From NCBI RefSeq assembly GCF_900172325.1, contig NZ_FWFR01000001.1, positions 186,001-250,000 of the forward strand: DNA of 64,000 bases, given 5' to 3'. Source of the stretch: Oceanibacterium hippocampi. Its GTDB lineage: Bacteria > Pseudomonadota > Alphaproteobacteria > Sneathiellales > Sneathiellaceae. The position numbers were made by a program, and so were the translations under genes. Below are positions 52,793 to 62,339 of the stretch, piece by piece; the stretch's first letter is position 1, and each line of letters starts with the position of its first letter. A model generated the notes under the pieces. That model was not told where the DNA came from, made no database searches, and worked only from the letters and a program-made list of their open reading frames with translations.

Positions 52793-54403
52793 ATGTCCGA
52801 CAAGATTCACAGCCCCGCCACGCCCCATTCGCGACGACCCGTCGTGCTCTGCATCCTGGATGGCTGGGGTGCCCGCGAGGACAGCCCCGACAACGCCATC
52901 GCGATGGCCGCGACGCCGAACTGGGACAGGCTGATCGGCAACGCCCCGCACAGCCTGCTCGACACCTCCGGCGAGGCGGTCGGCCTGCCGGCCGGCCAGA
53001 TGGGCAATTCCGAAGTCGGGCACATGAATATCGGCGGCGGCCGGGTGGTGATGCAGGACCTGCCGCGGATCGACAAGGCGGTCGCGGACGGCTCTCTCGC
53101 CGGCATGCCGGCGCTTCGGCAACTGATCGCGACATTGCGCGAAAGCGGCGGCGCCTGCCACATGATGGGCCTGGTCTCGCCGGGCGGCGTACATGCGCAC
53201 CAGGATCACATGCTGGCCCTTGCCGGCTGCCTCGACGCGGCCGGAATCCCGGTCCGCATCCATGCCTTTCTCGACGGCCGCGACACGCCGCCCAGAAGCG
53301 CCATGGAATATCTGCAGCGGTTCGAGACCGGGCTCGCCGCCCTGAAGGATTCCAGGATCGCGACTGTCGCCGGACGCTACTATGCGATGGACCGTGACAA
53401 GCGCTGGGAACGCGTCTCGCGCGCCTACGAAACGATGGTCGATGCCGCGGGCGAACGCCAGGACAGCGCCGGCGCGATGATCGAGGCGTCCTATCGGGCG
53501 GACGTCGGCGACGAGTTCGTCGAGCCGGCGCCAATCGGCGACTATGCCGGCATGCGCGACGGCGACGGCCTCCTGATGGCGAATTTCCGCGCCGACCGGG
53601 CCCGCGAGATCCTCACCGCCCTGCTCGACCCCGCCTTCGACGGCTTCCGCCCGTCCCGCCGTGTCGCCTTTGCGGCAACCCTTGGGCTGGTTGCCTATTC
53701 GGATGCCCTCGATCCCTTCATCGCGCCGCTGTTCCCGTCGGTCGCCGTCGAGAATGCACTCGGCGAGGTGGTCTCCCGGGCCGGCCGACGCCAGCTTCGC
53801 ATCGCCGAGACCGAGAAATATGCCCACGTCACCTTCTTCCTCAATGGTGGCGAGGAACGGGTCTTCGACGGCGAGGACCGGATACTGGTACCGAGCCCGA
53901 AGGTCGCGACATACGATCTGCAGCCGGAAATGTCGGCCCCGGAAGTCACCGACAGGCTGGTCGAGGCGATCGACAGCGGGCGTTATGACCTGATCGTCGT
54001 CAACTATGCCAATCCGGACATGGTCGGTCACACCGGCAAGCTCGACGCCGCCGTCCGGGCCGTCGAATGCATCGACGGCATTCTGGGCCGGTTGCACGAC
54101 GCCGTCGCTCGCGCCGGCGGCGCGCTCCTGGTCACCGCCGACCACGGCAATATCGAGCAGATGAGCGCCGCGGAAGGTGGTGCGCCACATACCGCGCACA
54201 CCACCAACCGCGTGCCTTTCGTGCTCGCCGACGCGGCCGGCGAAAGCTGGACGCTCGAAGACGGGCGGCTCGCCGACATCGCGCCCACCATTCTTGCCCT
54301 GATGGGCCTGAAGGCGCCGGCGGAGATGACAGGCCATTCCCTGGCGAGCCCCGCCGCGCGGCCGGCCCGGGCCGCCGAGCTCCGTCGCAACGCCGGTGCC
54401 TGA
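52793..54403 (+). CDS. gpmI: 2,3-bisphosphoglycerate-independent phosphoglycerate mutase
   Basis: A 536-residue glycolytic enzyme that interconverts 3- and 2-phosphoglycerate using two metal ions. It has the alkaline-phosphatase-like core: D23 in VVLCILDGWGAR and the phospho-Ser S73 in GQMGNSEVGHMNIGGGR. The metal-binding C-terminal part is in VNYANPDMVGHTG and VTADHGNIEQM. The start is ATG 52793. Its stop overlaps the next gene (envC) by 8 bp, so they are coupled. Confidence 0.95.
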   Translation: MSDKIHSPATPHSRRPVVLCILDGWGAREDSPDNAIAMAATPNWDRLIGNAPHSLLDTSGEAVGLPAGQMGNSEVGHMNIGGGRVVMQDLPRIDKAVADGSLAGMPALRQLIATLRESGGACHMMGLVSPGGVHAHQDHMLALAGCLDAAGIPVRIHAFLDGRDTPPRSAMEYLQRFETGLAALKDSRIATVAGRYYAMDRDKRWERVSRAYETMVDAAGERQDSAGAMIEASYRADVGDEFVEPAPIGDYAGMRDGDGLLMANFRADRAREILTALLDPAFDGFRPSRRVAFAATLGLVAYSDALDPFIAPLFPSVAVENALGEVVSRAGRRQLRIAETEKYAHVTFFLNGGEERVFDGEDRILVPSPKVATYDLQPEMSAPEVTDRLVEAIDSGRYDLIVVNYANPDMVGHTGKLDAAVRAVECIDGILGRLHDAVARAGGALLVTADHGNIEQMSAAEGGAPHTAHTTNRVPFVLADAAGESWTLEDGRLADIAPTILALMGLKAPAEMTGHSLASPAARPARAAELRRNAGA

Positions 54404-55724
54404 GCGCGGCGCTATCATCCTGCCGATGGCCCTGACCATCGGCCTCGTGATGGGCGTCGGTTCGCTGTTGACCGCAACTCCGGCGTTCGCCGATGCGACC
54501 GACGATCTCCGCCAGGTGCGCGAGGCGATCAGCGAGGGCGAGAGCCGGGATGCGGCACTGAAGGCGCGGGCCGAGGAGATCCGCCGCGAACTCGACGACC
54601 TGCGTCGCCAGTCGGTTGCCGCCGTGGCCAGCGCCCGGGAGGCCGATGCGCGGCTCGACCTGCTGGAACGCGAGCTGGAGGCGATCGCCAGCGTGGAGGC
54701 GGAAACGATCCGCGACCTCGGCGCCCGCGAACAGCAGGCGGCAAGCACCGTCGCGGCGATGATCCGGCTCCGCCGCAGGCCGCCCGAGAGCATGATCGCC
54801 CATCCGCAATCACTCGCCGACAGCTTCCGCTCGAGCCGCCTGATGGCAGCGATTTTCCCGGTGATACGCGACGACGCGACCGCCCTGTCCGAGCAGCTCG
54901 ACAGCCTGCGGGAGCTTCGCGAGCAGCGCATCACCACGTTCGAGCGCCAGCGCGCGGCACGCGATGCGCTGGCCGCCGAACAGGCCCAGGTGAATCGCTT
55001 GGTGGCGCTCAAATCGGGCCTTGAGGCCGAACTCGCCCGCCAGCGCGGCGAAACCCGGGGCCGTCTTGCGAGCCTCGCCGAGAAGGCGGAGAACCTGCAG
55101 GACCTGATCGCCCGGCTCGAAGCCGAAGCGCGCGAGCGCGAAATCGCCCGCAAGAAGGCCGAGGCGCTTGCGATGGCGCGACAGGCGGCACGCCCGGTGC
55201 CGCGGACCGGGCCCGGGGACGACGCCGGCCAGGCCGCCCGGGATGAGGCGCCGCTCGCCCCGCGCGCCGCACGGCCCTTGCCCTCGGCGCCGCAGTCCGC
55301 CGCTTTCGCCACGGTCCGGGGCCGATTGCCGTTGCCGGTTCCGGGGCGGATCGTCCGGATGTTCGGCCGCCCGACGGTCGGCGGCGAAAGCCCGCTCGCC
55401 TCGGACAAGGGAATCGGCGTCGCTGCCCGCCCGTCGGCGATCGTCGCCGCGCCGTACGATGGCGAAATCGTGTTTGCCGGACCGTTCCGGAAATACGGGC
55501 TGCTCTTGATCATTGCCCACGGCGATGGATATCATAGCTTGATTGCAGGGATATCCCGCATAGACGGCACCGTCGGACAGCGGTTATTGGCAGGGGAGCC
55601 TGTGGCTCAGATGGCGTCCGACACGGCGACGCAGCCTATCCTGTATTTCGAATTGCGCCGTAATGGCGCCCCTATCAACCCGCTGCCCTGGTTGGCGGCA
55701 AGGGAAAATGAGGTCAGCGGCTGA
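54396..55724 (+). CDS. envC: EnvC-type murein hydrolase activator (degenerate LytM domain)
   Basis: A 442-residue envelope protein. It has a signal peptide (core MALTIGLVMGVGSLLTATPAFA) and a long coiled coil from about residue 35 to 250. A Pro/Ala-rich linker leads to a C-terminal LytM domain (about 310-440) with SDKGIGVAA, LLIIAHGDGYHSLIAG and ILYFELRRNGAPINPLPWL. The zinc-binding His/Asp set of active LytM peptidases (HxxxD, HxH) is incomplete, so it should act as an activator of amidases rather than cut peptidoglycan itself. The GTG start overlaps gpmI; ATG 54426 is an alternative. CtpA and YibQ follow, the usual partners. Confidence 0.9.
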   Translation: MPERGAIILPMALTIGLVMGVGSLLTATPAFADATDDLRQVREAISEGESRDAALKARAEEIRRELDDLRRQSVAAVASAREADARLDLLERELEAIASVEAETIRDLGAREQQAASTVAAMIRLRRRPPESMIAHPQSLADSFRSSRLMAAIFPVIRDDATALSEQLDSLRELREQRITTFERQRAARDALAAEQAQVNRLVALKSGLEAELARQRGETRGRLASLAEKAENLQDLIARLEAEAREREIARKKAEALAMARQAARPVPRTGPGDDAGQAARDEAPLAPRAARPLPSAPQSAAFATVRGRLPLPVPGRIVRMFGRPTVGGESPLASDKGIGVAARPSAIVAAPYDGEIVFAGPFRKYGLLLIIAHGDGYHSLIAGISRIDGTVGQRLLAGEPVAQMASDTATQPILYFELRRNGAPINPLPWLAARENEVSG

Positions 55725-57019
55725 TGCGTAAATTCCTACTTGCCGGGACGGTCGCGACCGTCACCGTGGCCGTGGCAGGCGTAGCCTGGCTCGGCGCGCC
55801 GGAGAAGAGCGTCGCGGCCAGTTCCGAGACATATCGCCAGCTCAATCTGTTCGGTGACGTATTCGAGCGCATCCGCAAGGATTACGTGGAGGAAGTCGAC
55901 GACTCCGCCCTGATCGAGGCGGCGATCAACGGCATGCTGTCCTCGCTGGACCCGCATTCGAGCTACCTCAACGCCAAGAACTACGACAACATGAAGGTGC
56001 AGACGCGCGGCACCTTCGGTGGGCTCGGGATCGAGGTCACGATGGAGAACGGCCTCGTCAAGGTGGTGACGCCGATCGACGATACCCCGGCGGCAATCGC
56101 CGGGGTCGAGCCGGGCGATCTCATTACCCATCTCGACGGCGAACCGGTGCTTGGCCTGACGCTCGGCGAGGCGGTCGAGAAGATGCGGGGGCCGATCGAT
56201 TCTCCGATCCTCCTGACCATCGCCCGCAAGGGACAGGAGAAGCCGCTGGAGATCAAGGTCACGCGGGCCCTGATCACCGTCCAGTCGGTGCGCAGCCGGA
56301 TGATCGACGACATCGTCTATGTCCGCGTCTCCAGCTTCTCGGAACAGACCGAGATCGGCATCAAGCGGGCGCTCGACAAGGCGCGCCAGTCGAGCAACCG
56401 GCTCCGCGGCCTGGTTCTCGATCTGCGCAACAACCCGGGCGGTCTGCTCGACCAGGCCGTCGCGGTCAGCGATCTCTTCCTCGAACGCGGCGAGATCGTC
56501 TCCACCCGAGGCCGGCGGCCAGACGATTCGCAACGCTACAATGCCCATGCGGGCGACGCCATGAACGCGCTCCCGATCATCGTCCTGATCAATGGCGGCT
56601 CGGCGAGTGCGTCGGAGATCGTCGCCGGCGCCCTGCAGGACCATGGCCGGGCCATCGTCATGGGGACCCAGAGCTTCGGCAAGGGTTCGGTTCAGACCAT
56701 CGTTCCGCTGCAGGCGAACGGCGCCATGCGCCTGACCACGGCGCGTTACTACACGCCGTCGGGAACCTCGATCCAGGCCAAGGGCATTACTCCGGACATT
56801 GACGTCCAGCAGGCCCGTCTGGAAGTCATCGAGAATGGCAGCGCCCGCACCGAAGCCAGCCTGCGCAACCACCTGACGACGGGCAACGAGGAGGCAACTG
56901 ACGATTCGGAAGACCCGAACGAGGCGAAGGCCGGCGGCGTCGAGGATTACCAGCTGCAGCGCGCCGTCGATCTTCTGAAGGGCATTTCGCTTTACGCGAA
57001 ACGGGAAACGACGAACTAG
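55724..57019 (+). CDS. ctpA: C-terminal processing peptidase (S41 family) CtpA
   Basis: A 431-residue periplasmic or membrane-anchored serine protease. An N-terminal hydrophobic helix comes first, then a PDZ domain (about residues 95-180) and the S41 catalytic core. The Ser is in GSASASEI (292-299), with the catalytic Lys K320 in QSFGKGSVQT. CtpA trims C-termini of envelope proteins, among them peptidoglycan hydrolases and their regulators. The ATG overlaps the envC stop (TGATG), giving translational coupling and suggesting that it works with EnvC. Confidence 0.95.
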   Translation: MRKFLLAGTVATVTVAVAGVAWLGAPEKSVAASSETYRQLNLFGDVFERIRKDYVEEVDDSALIEAAINGMLSSLDPHSSYLNAKNYDNMKVQTRGTFGGLGIEVTMENGLVKVVTPIDDTPAAIAGVEPGDLITHLDGEPVLGLTLGEAVEKMRGPIDSPILLTIARKGQEKPLEIKVTRALITVQSVRSRMIDDIVYVRVSSFSEQTEIGIKRALDKARQSSNRLRGLVLDLRNNPGGLLDQAVAVSDLFLERGEIVSTRGRRPDDSQRYNAHAGDAMNALPIIVLINGGSASASEIVAGALQDHGRAIVMGTQSFGKGSVQTIVPLQANGAMRLTTARYYTPSGTSIQAKGITPDIDVQQARLEVIENGSARTEASLRNHLTTGNEEATDDSEDPNEAKAGGVEDYQLQRAVDLLKGISLYAKRETTN

Positions 57020-57050
57020 TCCGGCTAGATCCGGTTGCATCGAACGCCCG

Positions 57051-58544
57051 GTGGCACGATCAGAAAAACGGTCAGTCGCTAGCAAGAACAGTCGGGAAGA
57101 TCCGGTACAGGGTCGCTCGCTCGCGCTCCCGCTCGCTTTCCTCGCACTCGTCGTCGCACTCGGCGGGCTCGCCGGCTGGCTGACCGCCACCTATGATTCC
57201 GATGCGGAGGCGCTGAAGAGCGGCGAAGCCGCCATCGCCTCCATCGCCGTCCTCGAGGGCGCGACCGACGTGCCTGCCGAGGCGGCACCCGTTCCCGAAC
57301 CCGATCCGGTATCCGGTTCGTCGCCCGCCGGACGCGGCGAGGAAGCGACCCAGCCTCCGCCGGGCGATCCCGACCGGCCAGCCGCCACCGAGATGCCGGC
57401 ACCGGCGCCGCCGGCCGCAAGCCCCGGCCAGCCGCAGGAGGCAGCCGCCGATCACGGCCCGGAACGGACCGCCGGGCCCGCACCTGCCCCGGGGCCCGTC
57501 CAGACACCGGCGCCGACATCGCCAACGACACCGCCGCCGGCATTGCCAGCGACACCTGCCCCCGACCAGGTCGCGGCCCTGCCTCCGGAACAGACGGCGC
57601 CCAGCCGCGAGGTTCCGGCCGCTGCCGGCCCGCCGCCTTCGACGGCACCGAGCGCCGAGCGGGAAACGACGCTGGCCGCGCTCCCGCCGCAGAACAGTGT
57701 CACCGCGCGCCCGCCGCCACCTGACGATGTCGGGGCTCTCGGCGGGCCGGTTCCCGATCCGGAGCTCGTCTTCCATACCGACTTCGGGCCCCTGCCGATC
57801 ATCGGCGCGGACGGCCGCCAGTCCTGGCAGGTCTACGCCCGGCCCTTCGAGGACCCGCATCAGCGACCGCGGATCGCCATCGTGGTGAGCGACATGGGGC
57901 TCAGCCAGAGCGCCACCAACACTGCCATCCAGCAGCTGCCGGGAACGATCACGCTCGCCTTCGCCCCGTTCGCGAAGAACCTGCAGGAATGGATCCTGGC
58001 AGCCCGTGCGGCCGGGCACGAAACACTGCTGCAGATTCCGATGGAGCCGTACGACTATCCCGACAACGATCCCGGGCCCTATACGCTGCTCACCAATCTC
58101 ACCCCCGGCGACAATATCCAGCGGCTTGAGTATCTGCTCAGCCGGGCATCCGGCTATGCCGGCATCACCAGCTTCATGGGTGCCCGGTTCACCAGTTCGG
58201 AAGACGATATGCGACCGGTAATCAAGGCCCTGCACGATCGGGGCCTGATGCTGCTCGACAGCCGTGCCTCGCGGTTCAGCGTTGCCGGTCGGGTTGCCAC
58301 CGAGATCGGCGCCCATCGCGCACTGAACAACCGCTTCATCGATTCGGAACCGAACCGAACGGCGATTGACGGGCGACTTCACGACCTGGAACGGATCGCG
58401 GCCGCCGAGGGCAGTGCGATCGGGATCGCGCTCGGCTACCCAGTAACGATCGAGCGACTGGCCGAATGGGCCGCCACGCTGAACGAGAAGGGGCTCGTGC
58501 TGGCGCCGGTTTCGGCGCTCGTCGACAGGCAGGAAGTCGAATAG
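57051..58544 (+). CDS. yibQ: Divergent polysaccharide deacetylase (YibQ-like)
   Basis: A 497-residue protein. One membrane helix (about residues 23-46, SLALPLAFLALVVALGGLAG) anchors it. A Pro/Ala-rich linker of about 140 residues (85-225) follows, and the C-terminal domain (from about 260) is the YibQ/DUF610 NodB-like fold: RIAIVVSDMGLSQSATNTAI, MEPYDYPDNDPGPYTL, FMGARFTSSEDDM. The linker reaches into the periplasm. The start is GTG 57051. It has a fixed place after envC-ctpA in alphaproteobacteria. Its enzymatic activity is unclear in the family. Confidence 0.9.
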   Translation: MARSEKRSVASKNSREDPVQGRSLALPLAFLALVVALGGLAGWLTATYDSDAEALKSGEAAIASIAVLEGATDVPAEAAPVPEPDPVSGSSPAGRGEEATQPPPGDPDRPAATEMPAPAPPAASPGQPQEAAADHGPERTAGPAPAPGPVQTPAPTSPTTPPPALPATPAPDQVAALPPEQTAPSREVPAAAGPPPSTAPSAERETTLAALPPQNSVTARPPPPDDVGALGGPVPDPELVFHTDFGPLPIIGADGRQSWQVYARPFEDPHQRPRIAIVVSDMGLSQSATNTAIQQLPGTITLAFAPFAKNLQEWILAARAAGHETLLQIPMEPYDYPDNDPGPYTLLTNLTPGDNIQRLEYLLSRASGYAGITSFMGARFTSSEDDMRPVIKALHDRGLMLLDSRASRFSVAGRVATEIGAHRALNNRFIDSEPNRTAIDGRLHDLERIAAAEGSAIGIALGYPVTIERLAEWAATLNEKGLVLAPVSALVDRQEVE

Positions 58545-58548
58545 GAAC

Positions 58549-59064
58549 ATGACCGGAAACAGCCATCCCGTGGACCTCAGTCACCTGCCGTATCGCCCTT
58601 GCGTCGCAGTCATGCTGCTCAACCAAGCCGGCCAGGTTTTCGTTGCCCAGCGGATCGACCAGACGGCCGAGGCCTGGCAGATGCCCCAGGGCGGTATCGA
58701 CGCCGGCGAAACGCCCCGTCAGGCCCTCTTTCGTGAACTGGAAGAGGAAATCGGCACCTGCAACGCCGAGATCCTTGCCGAGAGCGCCGGCTGGTACGAC
58801 TACGACCTGCCGGCGGAGATCGCGGCCAGGGTCTGGCAGGGACGCTACCGGGGGCAGCGCCAGAAATGGTTCGCCATGCGCTTTCTCGGCACCGATTCGG
58901 AGATCCGGCTGGATACGCCCCATCCGGAGTTTCGCGAATGGTGCTGGCTCGACATCGCCGAGGCCATTGATCGCGGCGTTTCGTTCAAGCGTGACATATA
59001 TGCCCGGGTCGCGCAGGAGTTCCAACATCTGGTGCGAACGGAACCGGAACCCACCGCCATTTAG
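58549..59064 (+). CDS. rppH: RNA pyrophosphohydrolase
   Basis: A 171-residue Nudix hydrolase that removes pyrophosphate from the 5' triphosphate end of mRNA, starting decay. The Nudix box is GGIDAGETPRQALFREL with the EEEIGT that completes it (GX5EX7REUXEEXGU). The conserved front, LPYRPCVAVMLLNQAGQVFV, and WYDYDLP are typical of RppH. It begins 4 bp after yibQ, so it closes the operon. The gap after it is 275 bp. Confidence 0.95.
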   Translation: MTGNSHPVDLSHLPYRPCVAVMLLNQAGQVFVAQRIDQTAEAWQMPQGGIDAGETPRQALFRELEEEIGTCNAEILAESAGWYDYDLPAEIAARVWQGRYRGQRQKWFAMRFLGTDSEIRLDTPHPEFREWCWLDIAEAIDRGVSFKRDIYARVAQEFQHLVRTEPEPTAI

Positions 59065-59193
59065 GCGTTACCCGCGACAATAGGTTACCGCTTGTTCGCG
59101 CATCGCGACGGCTGTCCGGGTCGTACGCGAGAGCCTTTGATTGCGCGCTACGCGGGAAATGGTTGTCTTGTCTTTATTTCTTAATTTAGTTTG

Positions 59194-59209
59194 TTAAGAC
59201 TTTGTTAAC
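59194..59209 (+). promoter_or_regulatory. CtrA-type binding site upstream of the PilZ-methyltransferase gene
   Basis: TTAAGACTTTGTTAAC fits the alphaproteobacterial CtrA consensus TTAA-N7-TTAAC exactly. It lies in an AT-rich patch (59163-59215), 131 bp before the ATG at 59340. A second TTAA (59181-59184) is 9 bp upstream of the first half. Confidence 0.55.
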
Positions 59210-59339
59210 CGTAACAAACTGCGCTGACGATTCTGGGCAGGAGTGGACGGTGCCAGGGGAGGGGAAGACCGCTGGCTTGGCATCGCGTCGGTCGGCACTC
59301 GCCGGACTTCGGGCGAGCACCTTAGGGGGCTTTCGAGTC

Positions 59340-60794
59340 ATGAAGCACTATGAGGATCTCGTTGGCGGAAAGGGCCGCCAGATCTTTTATCGTGCCGAAC
59401 GTTATCGGGCCGATGATCTACTGAAGGAACTCCCGGCGCTCGTCAGGGTCGACGACGACGCGTTCGCGATACACGACCTGTCGATGAGCGGCATCAGTTT
59501 CGTGACCCGCTCCGCCCAGGACTGGATCGATGGCATCGGTCGGCAGATCCCGCTCAACCTGATGCTGGGGGACGTTCCTGTTTTCGAGGGCCAGGGCAAG
59601 GTGTGCCGGGTCGAGCCGACCCAAGGCGGCAGCAAGGTCGCGTTACAGCTGACCAGCGGCTATCTCGACGTCCGTGACCTGATCGCGCGCCATGACGCGC
59701 TGTCCGTCGACCTGCATATCGGGCGCGGCATCGAGAACCAGATTCATCTGGTGCACCCCGAGTATCGCCGGATCTGCGCCGACGGGCTCTACGCGCTGCG
59801 CCAGTGCCGCGAGGTGCTGGACCGTTTCGATCGCCTGCACCAGGGAAACGAGCTTCGCGACAATGCCCGTCTGGACGACATCGCCCACCATTGCGAGACC
59901 CGGCTTTTCCCGGAATGGTGGGCGCTGAACCGTCAGGCCCAGGAGATTCTTCGCACGGTGCGCAATGATCCCGAACGGCTGCGCGCCACCAAGAGCTTTA
60001 CCGAGCATGTCCTGACGCCGGAACTCAATCTCGGGGCAATCTGGAACCGTTCCTACACCAAGCCGCTCGGCTATCCGGGCGACTTCCAGGTCATGAACTA
60101 CGTCTACAGCCGGCGGCCGGAAGGCGAAACGGCGACCGCCCGCCTCTATCACAAGCTCGGGCTCGAGATCGGCGAGTTCGTCGCCACGCGCATGATCATG
60201 ATGCAGCGGACGATCGGTGCGGCGATTGCCCGGGGCCGGCCCGATGGCGGCCCGGTCCGCATTGCCAGCCTCGGCTGCGGCCCGGCCCAGGAGGCAGCCA
60301 ATTACCTCCGTCTCAAGGAACTGCCGAATCCGGTCGACCTGACCCTGATCGACCAGGATCACGATGCGCTCGGCCATGCCTACGAGGCGATCTACCCGCA
60401 GGTCATGCGGCACGGCAATCGCGCCGCCGTGCATTGCCTGCATGCCTCCTTCAGCGAACTACTGACTGCCGGGCGGCTGTTTCGCAAGATCCCGCCGCAG
60501 GACCTGATCTACTCGGTCGGACTGGTCGACTATCTTAGCCAGAAGCGCGCCTGCAAGCTGGTCGCCGCGCTTTACGAGCATCTGACGCCCGGCGGCACGA
60601 TCGTCATCGGCAACATGAAGGACGGCCCCGAGGCGGTCGAATGGCCGCTCGAATTCGTCGCCGACTGGAGCCTGATCTACCGGACCGAGGACGACATGCG
60701 AGACATGGCCCGCCTCGTCGAGCCGGCCGAGATCCGCGTAAAGGCCGATCCGACCGATAGGGTCTACATGCTCTACGTGACCAAGCCGGAATAG
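59340..60794 (+). CDS. PilZ domain-SAM methyltransferase fusion protein
   Basis: A 484-residue cytosolic protein with two domains. The N-terminal PilZ domain (about 15-120) has DLSMSG (46-51), the second half of the c-di-GMP motif; an RxxxR-like run (RAERYR) lies nearby. The C-terminal part (about 255-480) is a class I methyltransferase with the SAM motif IASLGCGPAQEA and the acidic loop LTLIDQDHDAL. A linker helix joins them. The start is ATG 59340; the longer frame from TTG 59202 would run through the CtrA site. It may couple c-di-GMP level to methylation of a signalling or envelope target, but that target is unknown. Confidence 0.8.
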   Translation: MKHYEDLVGGKGRQIFYRAERYRADDLLKELPALVRVDDDAFAIHDLSMSGISFVTRSAQDWIDGIGRQIPLNLMLGDVPVFEGQGKVCRVEPTQGGSKVALQLTSGYLDVRDLIARHDALSVDLHIGRGIENQIHLVHPEYRRICADGLYALRQCREVLDRFDRLHQGNELRDNARLDDIAHHCETRLFPEWWALNRQAQEILRTVRNDPERLRATKSFTEHVLTPELNLGAIWNRSYTKPLGYPGDFQVMNYVYSRRPEGETATARLYHKLGLEIGEFVATRMIMMQRTIGAAIARGRPDGGPVRIASLGCGPAQEAANYLRLKELPNPVDLTLIDQDHDALGHAYEAIYPQVMRHGNRAAVHCLHASFSELLTAGRLFRKIPPQDLIYSVGLVDYLSQKRACKLVAALYEHLTPGGTIVIGNMKDGPEAVEWPLEFVADWSLIYRTEDDMRDMARLVEPAEIRVKADPTDRVYMLYVTKPE

Positions 60795-60803
60795 ATCCCG
60801 CGG

Positions 60804-62252
60804 CTAGTTGCTGACGGCCGATGGGAGATCGATCTCGGCGTTCTGCGGACAGACGGTTCGATCTGCCGGGAAGCGGGCGACGACCGTCGTGCCAACCCCC
60901 AGCTCACTCTCTATCGTCAGGGAGCCTCCGTGCAACTCGAGGATGTTCTTGGTCAGCGGAAGGCCGAGGCCGGTTCCCTCATGGGCACGATTGAGAGCGC
61001 TTTCGACCTGAACGAAGGGCGCGATGACCTTCGGGATATCATCCTTGGCAATGCCGATGCCAGTGTCATTGAAGCAGAGATAGATCGCGCCGTCGCCGGA
61101 CAGGCCCGCCTCGACGGTCACGACGCCGCCCCGCGGCGTGAACTTCACCGCGTTGGAAAGCAGGTTCAGGATGACCTGGGTCAGCAGGCGCCGATCGCAG
61201 CGCAACGCCGGCAGGTCGTTCGGAACCTCGAAAGCGACCCGAACCCCGCCCTGGGCGGCCTTGTCGCGGATGATCCGGAGTCCCTGGTTCAGCATGTCGC
61301 AGACGTCGATATCCTCTTCCTCGAGCGTCAGCTTCCCTGCTTCCGCCTTCGATAGGTCAAGGATGTCGTTGATGATGTCGAGCAGGTGGGTGCCGCTGAC
61401 ATGAACGTCGGTGGCATAGTCGCGATAGCGTGGCGCGCCGAGGGGGCCGAACAGCTCCTTCGACAGGATTTCCGAGAAGCCGATGATCGCGTTGAGCGGG
61501 GTACGCAGCTCATGGCTCATGACGGCGAGGAATTCCGACTTCGCGTGATTGGCCGCCTCGGCCTTCTCGCGAAGGTCTTCCGACCGCTTCTTTTCCTCGC
61601 TCAGCAGGGAATTGATGTAGAAGTCGCGGCGCAGTGCCAGTTCCTGGAAGTAGCTCGAATAGATGCCGAGCGCGAGTGTCGACAGGAGGAAGGCATTGTT
61701 GCTGAGCAGCGTCAGATGCGGGATCGGGTTGACGATGATCGCGCCGTACTCGTAACAGGCGACGAGCGTGATCGAGGTCGCCGCCGCGTGCCAGAAGCGG
61801 AGCGGCAACAGGTTGCAGCAGTAGATCAGGACCGGAATCAGCCCGGCGTAGTAGTAGGAGGCACCGATTTCGCCGGCCGCCATGGTCATGTAGACGATCG
61901 AGAAGCCGGTCGCGAACATGCAGATCGCCATGACCCACTGCGCCTGGCGGGCAAAGGCGCTGGAATAGGTCGCAAGCATCGAGATCATGAAGACCGGACA
62001 AACCACGCCGTATCGGCTGATCCAGGCGGCGGTCAGGATCTCGGGAACGACGAAGAGATCGAGGATGCCGAACATGGCGTAGATCAGCATCCCGACGAAG
62101 AGAGAGAGGCGGACCAGGAACATCGACTGGCGAATGTTTTGCGCCTCGAATCGCTCCTCAAGCTCGTGATCGTCGAACCGTAGCGTCCAGCGATTGATCG
62201 GCGGCGACTCCCCCCGCTCGATGCTCGCCGATGTTGGCGGATCGATCAGCAT
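60804..62252 (-). CDS. Membrane sensor histidine kinase with six-helix N-terminal domain
   Basis: A 482-residue sensor. Residues about 45-205 form six hydrophobic helices, without a periplasmic domain. A short coiled coil (210-240) leads to HisKA with H247 in FLAVMSHELRTPLNAIIG, then the HATPase domain: N-box LTQVILNLLSNAVKFTPRGG and G boxes DTGIGIAKDD and GTGLGLPL. No receiver domain or response regulator is next to it, so it is an orphan kinase. The start is ATG 62252, with AAAGG upstream. The promoter region has a near-match to the CtrA site on its strand (62340-62354). It is convergent with the PilZ-methyltransferase gene, with a 9-bp gap. Confidence 0.9.
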   Translation of the reverse strand: MLIDPPTSASIERGESPPINRWTLRFDDHELEERFEAQNIRQSMFLVRLSLFVGMLIYAMFGILDLFVVPEILTAAWISRYGVVCPVFMISMLATYSSAFARQAQWVMAICMFATGFSIVYMTMAAGEIGASYYYAGLIPVLIYCCNLLPLRFWHAAATSITLVACYEYGAIIVNPIPHLTLLSNNAFLLSTLALGIYSSYFQELALRRDFYINSLLSEEKKRSEDLREKAEAANHAKSEFLAVMSHELRTPLNAIIGFSEILSKELFGPLGAPRYRDYATDVHVSGTHLLDIINDILDLSKAEAGKLTLEEEDIDVCDMLNQGLRIIRDKAAQGGVRVAFEVPNDLPALRCDRRLLTQVILNLLSNAVKFTPRGGVVTVEAGLSGDGAIYLCFNDTGIGIAKDDIPKVIAPFVQVESALNRAHEGTGLGLPLTKNILELHGGSLTIESELGVGTTVVARFPADRTVCPQNAEIDLPSAVSN

Positions 62253-62339
62253 TCAGCCTTTCGCACCCTCTCCGCACCCGATCGGGCGCCATTCTCCCGG
62301 TGCCCTCGGTTTTCTGCGGAAATATTAGATTCAGACTGG

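Noticed and set aside
52271-55513. A 1080-codon open frame on the minus strand across rlmH, gpmI and envC.
   Set aside because: It lies wholly opposite well-supported genes; its composition (Arg, Ser, Ala runs) is what GC-rich antisense frames give.
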